A stretch of 45,723 nucleotides of DNA from JBDSSS01 sp039928615 (GCA_039928615.1 JBDSSS010000122.1:1-45723), one strand, 5' to 3'. Positions 32,049 to 40,333 are shown, counted from the stretch's first letter. Notes: a model not told the origin generated them from the letters alone. A program made the numbers and translations.

Positions 32049-33593
32049 ATGAGCAGATCCACCGTCACCGTGGGCCTCGGGCCCCTCTCCATCGAGGACG
32101 TCGTCGCCGTCGCCCGCCTCGACGCCGCCGTGACGCTGGCGCCGGACGCCGAGGTCGAGATCGCCCGCAGCCGCGCGGTGGTCGAGGCTCTCGCCAACGA
32201 CACCGTGCCGCACTACGGCGTCTCGACCGGCTTCGGCGCCCTCGCGACCCGTCACATCCCGACCGAGCTGCGCACCCAGCTGCAGCGCTCGCTCGTCCGG
32301 TCGCACGCCGCGGGGAGCGGTCCCGAGGTCGAGCGGGAGGTCGTCCGTGCCCTCATGCTGCTCCGCCTGTCGACGCTCGCGACCGGCCGCACCGGCATCC
32401 GCCTCGAGACGGCGCGGGCGTACGCCGCCCTGCTCAGTGCCGGGATCACCCCGGTCGTGCACGAGTACGGCTCCCTCGGCTGCTCCGGCGACCTCGCCCC
32501 GCTCTCGCACTGTGCGCTCGCGGTCATGGGGGAGGGTCCGGTCCGGCTCGCCGACGGCACCCTCACCGACGCGGCGACCGCGCTGCGCGACCATGGCATC
32601 GAGCCGGTCGTGCTCGCCGAGAAGGAGGGCCTGGCCCTCATCAACGGCACCGACGGGATGCTCGGGATGCTCGCCCTCGCCATCACCGACCTGCGGGCGC
32701 TGCTGCGCCTCGCCGACGTGACGGCCGCCATGAGCGTCGAGGGACTGCTCGGCTCCGACAGCGTCTTCGCCGCCGACCTGCACGAGCTGCGCCCGCAGCC
32801 CGGGCAGGCTGCATCGGCCTCGAACATCCGAGCGGTCATGCAGGGCAGTCCGATCCGCGCGTCGCACGACACCGACGCCTGCACCCGCGTTCAGGACGCC
32901 TACTCGCTGCGGTGTGCACCGCAGGTTGCCGGCGCTGCACGTGACACCGTCGACCACGCGGCCCGGGTCGCGTCGTGGGAGCTCGAGTCGGCCGTCGACA
33001 ACCCCGTCGTGACACCCGACGGCCGGGTCGAGTCCAACGGCAACTTCCACGGGGCGCCCGTCGCCTACGTGCTCGACTTCCTCGCGATCGTCGCCGCCGA
33101 CGTGGCGTCGATGAGCGAGCGGCGCACCGACCGCTTCCTCGACACCGCCCGCAGCCACGGACTGCCGGCCTTCCTCGCCGATGACCCCGGCGTCGACAGC
33201 GGCCACATGATCGCGCAGTACACCCAGGCCGCGATCGTGTCGGAGATGAAGCGGCTCGCGGTCCCGGCGAGCGTCGACTCGATCCCGAGCTCGGCGATGC
33301 AGGAGGACCACGTCTCGATGGGCTGGTCGGGGGCCCGCAAGCTGCGCCGCTCCGTCGACGGCCTCACCCGGGTGCTCGCGGTCGAGCTGCTCACCGCCGC
33401 CCGGGGCATCGAGCTGCGGTCGCCGCTCGCGCCGGCCGCGGCAACGGCGGCTGTCATCGCCGCCCTGCGCGAGACCGTGCCCGGCGTCGGACCGGACCGC
33501 TTCCTCGCCCCCGAGATCGAGGAGGCCGTCGAGCTGGTCCGCTCCGGACGGGCCCTCGCCGCAGCCGAGTCCGTCACCGGCCCCCTCCGCTGA
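32049..33593 (+). CDS. hutH: Histidine ammonia-lyase
   Basis: Product of 514 residues. It converts L-histidine to trans-urocanate and ammonia, the first step of histidine degradation. YGVSTGFG near 56-63, the self-processing MIO centre CSG at 145-147 (GCSGDLAPLSH), LALINGTDGMLG and QEDHVSMG are all present. The CSG triad instead of ASG occurs in actinobacterial homologues. The start is ATG at 32049, only one base after GGAGG, which is unusually tight; the conserved N-terminus leaves no better choice. hutU follows after a 133-base gap containing a C-rich tract and a long hairpin. Confidence 0.93.
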   Translation: MSRSTVTVGLGPLSIEDVVAVARLDAAVTLAPDAEVEIARSRAVVEALANDTVPHYGVSTGFGALATRHIPTELRTQLQRSLVRSHAAGSGPEVEREVVRALMLLRLSTLATGRTGIRLETARAYAALLSAGITPVVHEYGSLGCSGDLAPLSHCALAVMGEGPVRLADGTLTDAATALRDHGIEPVVLAEKEGLALINGTDGMLGMLALAITDLRALLRLADVTAAMSVEGLLGSDSVFAADLHELRPQPGQAASASNIRAVMQGSPIRASHDTDACTRVQDAYSLRCAPQVAGAARDTVDHAARVASWELESAVDNPVVTPDGRVESNGNFHGAPVAYVLDFLAIVAADVASMSERRTDRFLDTARSHGLPAFLADDPGVDSGHMIAQYTQAAIVSEMKRLAVPASVDSIPSSAMQEDHVSMGWSGARKLRRSVDGLTRVLAVELLTAARGIELRSPLAPAAATAAVIAALRETVPGVGPDRFLAPEIEEAVELVRSGRALAAAESVTGPLR

Positions 33594-33647
33594 CACCCCA
33601 CCCACCGACCACGCCCCACCCCAACCACGCCCCACCACCACCACGCC
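33594..33647 (+). promoter_or_regulatory. C-rich, G-poor tract after hutH (rut-like; G-quadruplex-capable on minus strand)
   Basis: Directly after the hutH stop, about 54 bases are almost only C and A, with repeats of CCACGCCCCACC. Such C-rich, G-poor RNA is typical of Rho loading sites. The complementary strand has several G runs, so a G-quadruplex is possible there. The tract ends at the hairpin starting at 33648. Confidence 0.45.
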
Positions 33648-33697
33648 CGGTTCGATGTATCTGCGCGCCCCCGAGGGCGCGCAGATACATCGAACCG
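33648..33697 (+). repeat. Long perfect hairpin upstream of hutU (family A, copy 1)
   Basis: A 23-bp perfect inverted repeat (arms 33648-33670 and 33675-33697; the left arm begins CGGTTCGATGTATCTGCG) with a 4-base loop. It starts 54 bases after hutH and ends 29 bases before the hutU ATG. The same arms recur at 35433-35480. It may act as terminator or attenuator or be a mobile palindromic repeat. Confidence 0.85.
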
Positions 33698-33726
33698 CAG
33701 GGCGAGACGACGAGAAGGAAGCTGAC

Positions 33727-35382
33727 ATGGAAGGTGCACGACCCGTCCGCGCGGCACGCGGGACGACGCTGACTGCGCAGTCGTGGGCCACCGAGGCCCC
33801 GCTGCGGATGCTGATGAACAACCTCGACCCCGAGAACGCCGAGCGGCCCGACGACCTCGTCGTCTACGGCGGCACCGGTCGGGCCGCGCGCGACTGGAAG
33901 TCCTTCGACGCGATGGTCCGCACCCTGACGACGCTCAAGCAGGACGAGACGATGCTCGTGCAGTCCGGGCGTCCCGTCGGCGTCTTCCAGACCCACGAGT
34001 GGGCACCGCGGGTGCTCATCGCCAACTCCAACCTCGTCGGCGACTGGGCGACGTGGCCGGAGTTCCGCCGCCTCGAGCACCTCGGCCTGACGATGTACGG
34101 CCAGATGACCGCCGGGTCGTGGATCTACATCGGCACCCAGGGCATCGTCCAGGGCACCTACGAGACGTTCGCCGCCGTCGCCGAGAAGCGCTTCAACGGC
34201 ACCCTCGCCGGCACCCTGACCCTGACCGCCGGCTGCGGCGGCATGGGCGGGGCCCAGCCGCTCGCCGTGACGATGAACGAGGGCGCCTGCCTCATCGTCG
34301 ACGTCGACCCCGCCCGCCTCCACCGCCGTGTCGAGCACCGCTACCTCGACGAGGTGGCGACCGACCTCGACGACGCCATCGAGAAGGCCGTCCGGGCCAA
34401 GGACGAGCGCCGCGGCTGGTCCGTCGGCGTGGTCGGCAACGCGGCCGAGGTCTTCCCCGAGCTGCTCCGCCGCGGTGTCCCGATCGACATCGTCACCGAC
34501 CAGACCTCCGCCCACGACCCGCTCAGCTACCTGCCCGTCGGCGTCGAGCTCGACGAGTGGGCCGAGCTGGCCGAGAAGAAGCCCGAGGAGTTCACCGACC
34601 GGGCACGGGAGTCGATGGCCACGCACGTGCAGGCCATGGTCGAGTTCCAGGACGCCGGCGCCGAGGTCTTCGACTACGGCAACTCGATCCGCGACGAGGC
34701 GCGTCAGGGCGGCTACGGTCGCGCGTTCGACTTCCCCGGCTTCGTCCCGGCATACATCCGGCCGCTCTTCTGCGAGGGCAAGGGCCCGTTCCGCTGGGTG
34801 GCGCTGTCGGGCGACCCGAAGGACATCGCGGCCACCGACCGCGCGGTGCTCGACCTCTTCCCCGACAACGACCGCCTGCACAAGTGGATCCGTGGTGCCC
34901 AGGACCGGATCGCCTTCCAGGGCCTGCCTGCCCGCATCTGCTGGCTCGGCTACGGAGAGCGTGACAAGGCCGGCCTGAAGTTCAACGACATGGTTGCCTC
35001 CGGCGAGCTGTCGGCGCCCATCGTCATCGGCCGCGACCACCTCGACTCGGGCTCGGTGGCGAGTCCCTACCGTGAGACCGAGTCGATGGCCGACGGCTCC
35101 GACGCGATCGCCGACTGGCCACTGCTCAACGCCCTGCTCAACACGAGCTCCGGCGCGAGCTGGGTCTCGATCCACCACGGTGGCGGCGTCGGCATCGGCC
35201 GGAGCCTGCACGCCGGTCAGGTCTCGCTCGCCGACGGCACGCCGCTCGCCGCGCAGAAGCTGGCGCGCGTGCTCACCAACGACCCCGGCATGGGTGTCAT
35301 CCGGCACGTCGACGCCGGCTACGACATCGCCGACCGGGTCGCTCACGAGCGCGGGGTGCGCGTCCCCATGCAGGAGGGCTGA
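33727..35382 (+). CDS. hutU: Urocanate hydratase
   Basis: Product of 551 residues, usual length. It adds water to urocanate to give 4-imidazolone-5-propionate, with NAD+ as tightly bound cofactor. Motifs: VYGGTGRAARDW, TAGSWIYIGTQGIVQGTYE, LTAGCGGMGGAQPLAVTMN, GRDHLDSGSVASPYRETE and SGASWVSIHHGGGVGIG. AAGGAAG sits 5 bases before the ATG. It is flanked on both sides by nearly identical long hairpins, so its transcription may be separated from hutH. Confidence 0.95.
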   Translation: MEGARPVRAARGTTLTAQSWATEAPLRMLMNNLDPENAERPDDLVVYGGTGRAARDWKSFDAMVRTLTTLKQDETMLVQSGRPVGVFQTHEWAPRVLIANSNLVGDWATWPEFRRLEHLGLTMYGQMTAGSWIYIGTQGIVQGTYETFAAVAEKRFNGTLAGTLTLTAGCGGMGGAQPLAVTMNEGACLIVDVDPARLHRRVEHRYLDEVATDLDDAIEKAVRAKDERRGWSVGVVGNAAEVFPELLRRGVPIDIVTDQTSAHDPLSYLPVGVELDEWAELAEKKPEEFTDRARESMATHVQAMVEFQDAGAEVFDYGNSIRDEARQGGYGRAFDFPGFVPAYIRPLFCEGKGPFRWVALSGDPKDIAATDRAVLDLFPDNDRLHKWIRGAQDRIAFQGLPARICWLGYGERDKAGLKFNDMVASGELSAPIVIGRDHLDSGSVASPYRETESMADGSDAIADWPLLNALLNTSSGASWVSIHHGGGVGIGRSLHAGQVSLADGTPLAAQKLARVLTNDPGMGVIRHVDAGYDIADRVAHERGVRVPMQEG

Positions 35383-35432
35383 GCGGCACATGCCGTATGC
35401 CGCTGTCCCGCCGCCTACCTCTTCCCCCCGGC

Positions 35433-35480
35433 GGTTCGATGTATCTGCGCGCCCCAGGGGGCGCGCAGATACATCGAACC
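35433..35480. repeat. Long perfect hairpin downstream of hutU (family A, copy 2)
   Basis: Arms 35433-35455 and 35458-35480 are perfect 23-base inverted repeats (left arm begins GGTTCGATGTATCTGCGCG), nearly the same as copy 1, with a minimal centre. It lies 50 bases past the hutU stop and 17 bases from the convergent gene's stop, so it can serve as terminator for both. Confidence 0.85.
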
Positions 35481-35497
35481 CGGAAGCAGGGGACGGG

Positions 35498-35875
35498 TCA
35501 GCGGGGGCGGCGGACCCGGATCGGGCCCTTGACCCGGCTCGGGTCGATGACCTGCCCGCCCTGGGTGATCTCGGCGCGGCCGGCGGCGACCATCCGCCGG
35601 GCAGCGTTGCGGGCCGGCTCCATCAGCTCGCGCCAGTCATCCTCGCCGACGGCGCGGGCCGCCTCGGAGGGGCAGACCGACGCGGACCGGGGCCGGGCGT
35701 CGAGCAGGGCGTCGAGGGAGGCCTCGAGCTCGCGGTCGACGTCGGTGACGCCGTGCTTGCGGCAGGAGTCGGAGCACCAGCGCACCGAGTCCCAGTCGCG
35801 CTCCCACGCCTTGCGCCAGGTGATGGTGCGGCCACACCGGGCACACGGTTTCGTCGGCAGCGCGGCTCGTCCCAT
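35498..35875 (-). CDS. DUF2256-DUF3253 fusion protein with Cys4 motif
   Basis: Product of 125 residues. The N-terminal 40 residues carry CARCGR and WCSDSCRKH (CxxC...CxxxC), a likely zinc ribbon of DUF2256 type. The remainder (RELEASLDALLDAR through RRMVAAGRAEITQGGQVIDPSR) fits DUF3253, a small winged-helix-like domain. Nucleic-acid binding is plausible but unproven. It is read opposite to hutU, 41 bases after the ybaK-like gene, and is not an obvious part of histidine degradation. Confidence 0.75.
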   Translation of the reverse strand: MGRAALPTKPCARCGRTITWRKAWERDWDSVRWCSDSCRKHGVTDVDRELEASLDALLDARPRSASVCPSEAARAVGEDDWRELMEPARNAARRMVAAGRAEITQGGQVIDPSRVKGPIRVRRPR

Positions 35876-35916
35876 GAGGACAGTGTGCGCCCTCCCGTCG
35901 GTGCCGGCGGACGCGC

Positions 35917-36453
35917 TCAGTCGTCGGAGAGGTCGGCCACGGTTGCATCGAAGTGGCGGATGACGTCGTCGCCGTCGAGGGTGAGGCCCACCCCGTGCCC
36001 GCCGCCGCCGAGCGAGATCCGGCGGCCGACGAGGTGACGGTCGGCGAGCACCGGCAGGGCGGTGCGCGAGCCGAAGGGCGTGATCGTGCCGCGCTCGTAC
36101 CCCGTCACCTCGAGCGCCACGGCCGCGTCGGGCATCGAGATCCGGTTGGTCCCGAGCAGCGAGCGGACCTTGGCCCACGAGAAGGTGCGGTCCCCGGGGA
36201 CGAGGACGAAGACGTGGTCGTCCTCCGAGCGCCGCAGAACGAGGGTCTTGATGAGGTCGCGGGGCTCGATCCCGCGCACGGCGGCAGCCTCCTCGAGGCT
36301 CGAGACGCGCCCGTGGCGGGTCACGGTGTGCGCGATCCCGGCAGCCCGGACCGCCTCGATGGCCGGCGTGGTCGGGCCGTCGTCCGCACCGGAGCGCCCA
36401 CCGCCGTCGCCGTCACCCGGAAAGTGGTCGGAGTCCCTGCCGTCCGTCGTCAT
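35917..36453 (-). CDS. YbaK/EbsC-type aminoacyl-tRNA deacylase
   Basis: Product of 178 residues. After a Gly/Asp-rich N-terminus of about 30 residues comes the YbaK fold: SSLEEAAAVRGIEPRDLIKTLVLR with the functional Lys, VFVLVPGDRTFSWAKVRSLLG, EVTGYERGTITPFGSRTALPVLAD and ISLGGGGHGVGL. Such enzymes hydrolyse mischarged Cys- or Ala-tRNA. The ATG is 6 bases after a TAGGCT box shared with the divergent M20 gene. Confidence 0.85.
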   Translation of the reverse strand: MTTDGRDSDHFPGDGDGGGRSGADDGPTTPAIEAVRAAGIAHTVTRHGRVSSLEEAAAVRGIEPRDLIKTLVLRRSEDDHVFVLVPGDRTFSWAKVRSLLGTNRISMPDAAVALEVTGYERGTITPFGSRTALPVLADRHLVGRRISLGGGGHGVGLTLDGDDVIRHFDATVADLSDD

Positions 36454-36459
36454 GTCAGC

Positions 36460-36469
36460 AGCCTAGTTT
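36460..36469. promoter_or_regulatory. Overlapping divergent -10 boxes for two leaderless genes
   Basis: AGCCTAGTTT gives TAGTTT on the plus strand (36464-36469, 6 bases before the GTG at 36476) and TAGGCT on the minus strand (36465-36460, 6 bases before the ATG at 36453). TA at 36464-36465 is shared. Confidence 0.66.
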
Positions 36470-36475
36470 TGGAGT

Positions 36476-37732
36476 GTGGTGAGAGCAGTGAGTGCGAGCT
36501 TTGATCGGATGTGGTCCGATCTCGAGCCGATCGGCCGGTCCGGTGAGACCGGCGGCTACCGTCGACACGCCTGGACCCGGGTCGACCACGACCTGCGGGA
36601 GTGGTTCGTCTCCGAGTGCGGTGCCCGCGGCCTCCAGGTGACCGAGGACCGCGCGGGCAACCAGTGGGCGTGGTGGGGCGACCCCGACACCACCCCCGGG
36701 GTGGTGATCGGCTCGCACCTCGACTCCGTCCCCGACGGTGGGGCCTTCGACGGCCCGCTGGGGGTCGTCAGCGCCCTCGCCGTCGTCGACGAGCTGCGCG
36801 CCGCCGGCATCACCCCTGACGTGCCGCTCGGCATCGCCAGCTTCGTCGACGAGGAGGGGGCCCGCTTCGGGGTCGCCTGCGCCGGCTCACGGATCATCAC
36901 CGGAGCCCTGACCGCCGACCGGGCGCGCTCCCTGACCGACGCCGACGGCACCTCGATGGCCGACGCCTGGCGCGCCGCGGGCCGTGACCCCGAGACGATG
37001 GGGGTCGACGAGGAGGCGCTGCGCCGGGTCGGGCGCTTCGTCGAGCTCCACGTCGAGCAGGGAAAGGCCCTCGCGCTCGACGCCGACGGCCACGACGACC
37101 TCACGGACGATCGGCGTGCTGTCGCGATCGGGACCGACATCTGGCCGCACGGGAGGTGGCGCGTCGAGATCCCCGGAGAGGCCAACCACGCCGGCACGAC
37201 GCGACTCGATGACCGCCGGGACGCCATGCTCGGGCTGGCGACGGTCGTGCAGGCCGCCCGGTCACGCGCCGCCGGCCTCGGCTGCGTCGCGACGGTCGGC
37301 AAGGTCCGGGTCCAACCCGGAGGAGTCAACGCCATCGCGAGCCACGTCACCGCGTGGCTCGACGCACGCGGGTCCGACGAGTCCGCGGTGCGCCAGACGG
37401 TCCGCGAGATCACCGACGTGACAGGCGAGCTCGGCGCCACGGTCGAAGAGGAGTCGTGGACCCCCACGACGAGGTTTGACGGTGCACTCGTGAGCCGGCT
37501 GAGCGGCATCCTGCCCGATGCGCCCCTGCTCGGCACGGGAGCCGGTCACGACGCAGGCATCCTCGCCGGCCACGGGATCTCGACGGCGATGCTCTTCGTC
37601 CGCAACCCCACCGGGGTGTCGCACTCGCCGGCCGAGTGGGCCGGCACCGACGACTGTCATGCAGGGGTGCGAGCCCTCACGGCCGTGGTCACCGACCTGT
37701 GCAACGGAAGGAACGTCCATGAGCGGCGCTGA
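36476..37732 (+). CDS. M20-family amidohydrolase, likely alternative N-formylglutamate deformylase
   Basis: Product of 418 residues, similar to allantoate amidohydrolase/N-carbamoyl-amino-acid hydrolases. Metal ligands: GSHLDSVPDGGAFDGPLGV, FVDEEGARFG, ELHVEQGKAL, and C-terminal GAGHDAG and HSPAEW. Allantoin genes are lacking nearby; the gene overlaps hutF by 14 bases and precedes hutI, so hydrolysis of N-formylglutamate to glutamate and formate, the last hut step, is the likely job (inference from context). Start GTG at 36476; a second GTG at 36479 is possible. Confidence 0.8.
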   Translation: MVRAVSASFDRMWSDLEPIGRSGETGGYRRHAWTRVDHDLREWFVSECGARGLQVTEDRAGNQWAWWGDPDTTPGVVIGSHLDSVPDGGAFDGPLGVVSALAVVDELRAAGITPDVPLGIASFVDEEGARFGVACAGSRIITGALTADRARSLTDADGTSMADAWRAAGRDPETMGVDEEALRRVGRFVELHVEQGKALALDADGHDDLTDDRRAVAIGTDIWPHGRWRVEIPGEANHAGTTRLDDRRDAMLGLATVVQAARSRAAGLGCVATVGKVRVQPGGVNAIASHVTAWLDARGSDESAVRQTVREITDVTGELGATVEEESWTPTTRFDGALVSRLSGILPDAPLLGTGAGHDAGILAGHGISTAMLFVRNPTGVSHSPAEWAGTDDCHAGVRALTAVVTDLCNGRNVHERR

Positions 37733-39068
37733 CGCACGTGGTTTCTGGTGTGAGAATGCCTGGCTGACAGGGGGTTTCGCAAAACGAGTGCGGCTTGAGG
37801 TCGCTGACGGCCTGATCCGCCAGGTGCTTGTCGGGGCTGACCCGGAGCCGGACGACATCCGTCTCCCGGGTGTCACGTTGCCGGGCATGGCCAACGCGCA
37901 CAGCCACGCCTTCCACCGCGCCCTCCGGGGTCGCGTGAACGGAGGCGGGGGCAACTTCTGGAGCTGGCGCGAGCAGATGTATGCCGTTGCGGCGCAGCTC
38001 AACCCGGACACCTACTTCGCCCTGGCCCGAGCGGTCTTCGCCGAGATGCTGCTGGCCGGGATCACCGTGGTGGGGGAGTTCCACTACGTCCACCACCGTC
38101 CGGGCGGCAAGCCGTTCGGCGACCCCAACGCCATGGGGCTGGCTCTGCGGCACGCTGCCGACGAGGCGGGGATCCGGATGACGCTGCTCGACACCTGCTA
38201 CCTCGAAGGCGGACTCAACGGCGGCGGGCACCTGCCGTTGCACCCGGGCCAGCTGCGTTTCAGCGACGGCACCGTGGAGAAGTGGGCCGAGCGGATGATG
38301 GCCCGTCAGGCCGGCAGCGACCGGGTGCGCCTCGGGGCCGCGATCCACTCCGTCCGGGCCGTGCGCCGAGAGGACCTGCCCCGCGTCGTCGAGGCCACCG
38401 GCGACCTCCCGCTGCACGTCCACCTGTCCGAGCAGCACGGGGAGAACCTCGCCTGCCAGATGTACTACGGCCGGACCCCCACCGAGCTGCTCGACGAGGC
38501 CGGTGCCCTCGGCGCCACCCTGACGAGCGTCCACGCCACGCACCTGACCGATCACGACATCGAGCTGCTCGGGGGGACCGGCACCGGCGCGTGTCTCTGC
38601 CCGACGACCGAGCGCGACCTCGCCGACGGGATCGGTCCGGCCCGCGCACTGCACGACGCGGGCTCGCCGCTGTCGATCGGCAGCGACCAGCAGGTCGTCA
38701 TCGACCCCTTCGAGGAGCTGCGCGGCGTCGAGATGCACGAGCGGCTGATGACCAACGAGCGCGACCGCTTCGCCGCCAACGACCTGCTCCTCGCCGCCTC
38801 GTTCAACGGCTACCGGGCGCTCGGGTGGTCCGACGGCGGGCACCTCAGCAAGGGCGCCCTCGCCGACTTCGTCACGGTGCGCACCGACACCGTCAACACG
38901 GCGGGGTCCGCGCCGGAGCAGATCATCTACTCGTGCGTCGCGTCCGACGTCTCGCACGTCGTCGTCGGTGGCGCGCTGGTCGTCATCGGGGGACGGCACC
39001 GGATGGGGGACGTCGGCCAGATGCTGGGAACCTCGATCGACCGGGTGATGACGGGATCGTCCTCGTGA
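37719..39068 (+). CDS. hutF: Formimidoylglutamate deiminase
   Basis: Product of 449 residues in the amidohydrolase superfamily. Metal site NAHSHAFHRAL (HxH), HVHLSEQ, VHATHLTD and SIGSDQQ with the catalytic Asp. It hydrolyses N-formimidoyl-L-glutamate to N-formylglutamate and ammonia. FHYVHH in the middle is typical of HutF. The ATG at 37719 has GGAAGGAA upstream and overlaps the preceding gene by 14 bases. Its stop shares GTGA with the hutI start, so the three genes form a tightly coupled operon. Confidence 0.92.
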   Translation: MSGADARGFWCENAWLTGGFAKRVRLEVADGLIRQVLVGADPEPDDIRLPGVTLPGMANAHSHAFHRALRGRVNGGGGNFWSWREQMYAVAAQLNPDTYFALARAVFAEMLLAGITVVGEFHYVHHRPGGKPFGDPNAMGLALRHAADEAGIRMTLLDTCYLEGGLNGGGHLPLHPGQLRFSDGTVEKWAERMMARQAGSDRVRLGAAIHSVRAVRREDLPRVVEATGDLPLHVHLSEQHGENLACQMYYGRTPTELLDEAGALGATLTSVHATHLTDHDIELLGGTGTGACLCPTTERDLADGIGPARALHDAGSPLSIGSDQQVVIDPFEELRGVEMHERLMTNERDRFAANDLLLAASFNGYRALGWSDGGHLSKGALADFVTVRTDTVNTAGSAPEQIIYSCVASDVSHVVVGGALVVIGGRHRMGDVGQMLGTSIDRVMTGSSS

Positions 39069-40300
39069 GCGGAGCGCCCGGAGGGCCTGGAGATTCGGGT
39101 GACAGCAGCGTGCTCGTCACCGGCATCGCCGAGCTGACGACGAACGACGAGGCGTGGTCCGACCGCCACGCCGACCCCGGGGACCGCCTGCTGGGGATCG
39201 TCCGCGACGCTGCCCTCGTCGTGACGGACGGCGTCATCGACTGGGTCGGCCCGGCGGACCGGGCGCCGAGCGCCGACCGGCAGATCGACCTGGGGGGTCG
39301 TGCCGTCGTCCCCGGCTTCGTCGACTCCCACACCCACCTCGTCTTCGCCGGTGACCGATCCGCCGAGTTCGCGGCGCGGATGACGGGGACGCCCTACGAC
39401 GGTGGGGGCATCGCCGTCTCCGTCGCGGCGACACGGGGCGCGACCGACGACGAGCTGAGGTCGCTCGTCGGGGCCCGCGTCGCCGAGATGCGGGCACAGG
39501 GGACCACGACCGTCGAGATCAAGACCGGCTACGGGCTCACCGTCGAGGACGAGCTGCGCGCCCTGCGGATCGCGCGGGAGCTGACGCCGCACACGACCTT
39601 CCTCGGAGCGCACGTCGTGCCGGCCGAGTTCGCCCACGACCGGGCCGCCTACGTCGACCTCGTCACCGGACCGATGCTTGGCGCCGTCGTCGCGGAGGGG
39701 GGCCCAGCCCTCGCCGAGTCGATCGACGTCTTCTGCGAGCCGCACTCAGCGCACGCGTTCGACGGCGACGAGGCCCGTGCGGTCCTCGAGGCCGGTCGCG
39801 CAGCGGGTCTGCGGCTGCGCGTCCACGGCAACCAGCTCGGCCACGGCCCGGGAGTTCGCCTCGCCTGCGAGCTCGGGGCCGCCAGCGTCGACCACTGCAC
39901 CTACCTCGACCACGCCGACGTGGACGCCCTCGTCGCGGCACGTGGCACGACCGTGGCGACCCTGCTGCCGGGCGTCGAGTTCTCGACCAGGTCGCCCTAC
40001 CCAGACGCCCGCGCGCTCATCGACGCCGGGGTCGACGTGGCCCTGGCCTCGGACTGCAACCCGGGCACCTGCTACTCCTCGTCGATCCCGTTCGCGATCG
40101 CCCTCGCGGTCCGGGAGATGGGGATGACCCCGGCCGAGGCCCTGCACGCCGCCACCGCGGTCTCGGCCCGCTCCCTCGGCCTGGACCTTCGGGTCGCACC
40201 GGGGCAGCCGGCCGAGCTCGCCGTGCTCGACGCACCGAGCCACCTGCACCTCGCCTACCGAGCCGGCGTCCCGCTCGCCCGAGCGCTCGACCTGAGCTGA
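39065..40300 (+). CDS. hutI: Imidazolonepropionase
   Basis: Product of 411 residues. It hydrolyses 4-imidazolone-5-propionate to N-formimidoylglutamate. Metal and active-site motifs: VDSHTHLVFAGDR, TVEIKTGYGLT, GAHVVPAEF, RVHGNQLGHG, DHCTYLDHAD and ASDCNPGTCYSSS. The start is a GTG overlapping the hutF TGA by four bases, giving an extended N-terminus of about 15 Gly/Ser-rich residues before the conserved part. Last gene of the M20-hutF-hutI operon, followed by a hairpin at 40304-40325. Confidence 0.94.
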   Translation: MSGAPGGPGDSGDSSVLVTGIAELTTNDEAWSDRHADPGDRLLGIVRDAALVVTDGVIDWVGPADRAPSADRQIDLGGRAVVPGFVDSHTHLVFAGDRSAEFAARMTGTPYDGGGIAVSVAATRGATDDELRSLVGARVAEMRAQGTTTVEIKTGYGLTVEDELRALRIARELTPHTTFLGAHVVPAEFAHDRAAYVDLVTGPMLGAVVAEGGPALAESIDVFCEPHSAHAFDGDEARAVLEAGRAAGLRLRVHGNQLGHGPGVRLACELGAASVDHCTYLDHADVDALVAARGTTVATLLPGVEFSTRSPYPDARALIDAGVDVALASDCNPGTCYSSSIPFAIALAVREMGMTPAEALHAATAVSARSLGLDLRVAPGQPAELAVLDAPSHLHLAYRAGVPLARALDLS

Positions 40301-40303
40301 CCG

Positions 40304-40325
40304 GGCCTGTCCGCGACGGAAGGCC
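40304..40325. terminator. Bidirectional hairpin between hutI and the DUF4235 gene
   Basis: GGCCT-(g)-TCCG pairs with CGGA-AGGCC around CGA, 9 bp with one bulge, inside a 33-base gap between convergent genes. Confidence 0.55.
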
Positions 40326-40333
40326 TGGGCCCG

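Noticed and set aside
33574..35391. Minus-strand open frame of about 605 codons opposite hutU
   Set aside because: hutU is unmistakable on the plus strand; the antisense frame is low-complexity and Val/Gly/Asp-rich, a typical high-GC shadow.
33648..35480. hutU as a transposon cargo bounded by terminal inverted repeats
   Set aside because: Each end is itself a complete hairpin, not half of a pair; no transposase or target duplication is seen, and hutU belongs to the pathway of its neighbours.
36476..37732. Allantoin degradation gene
   Set aside because: No allantoinase or ureidoglycolate genes are nearby, and the overlap with hutF argues for a histidine pathway role.
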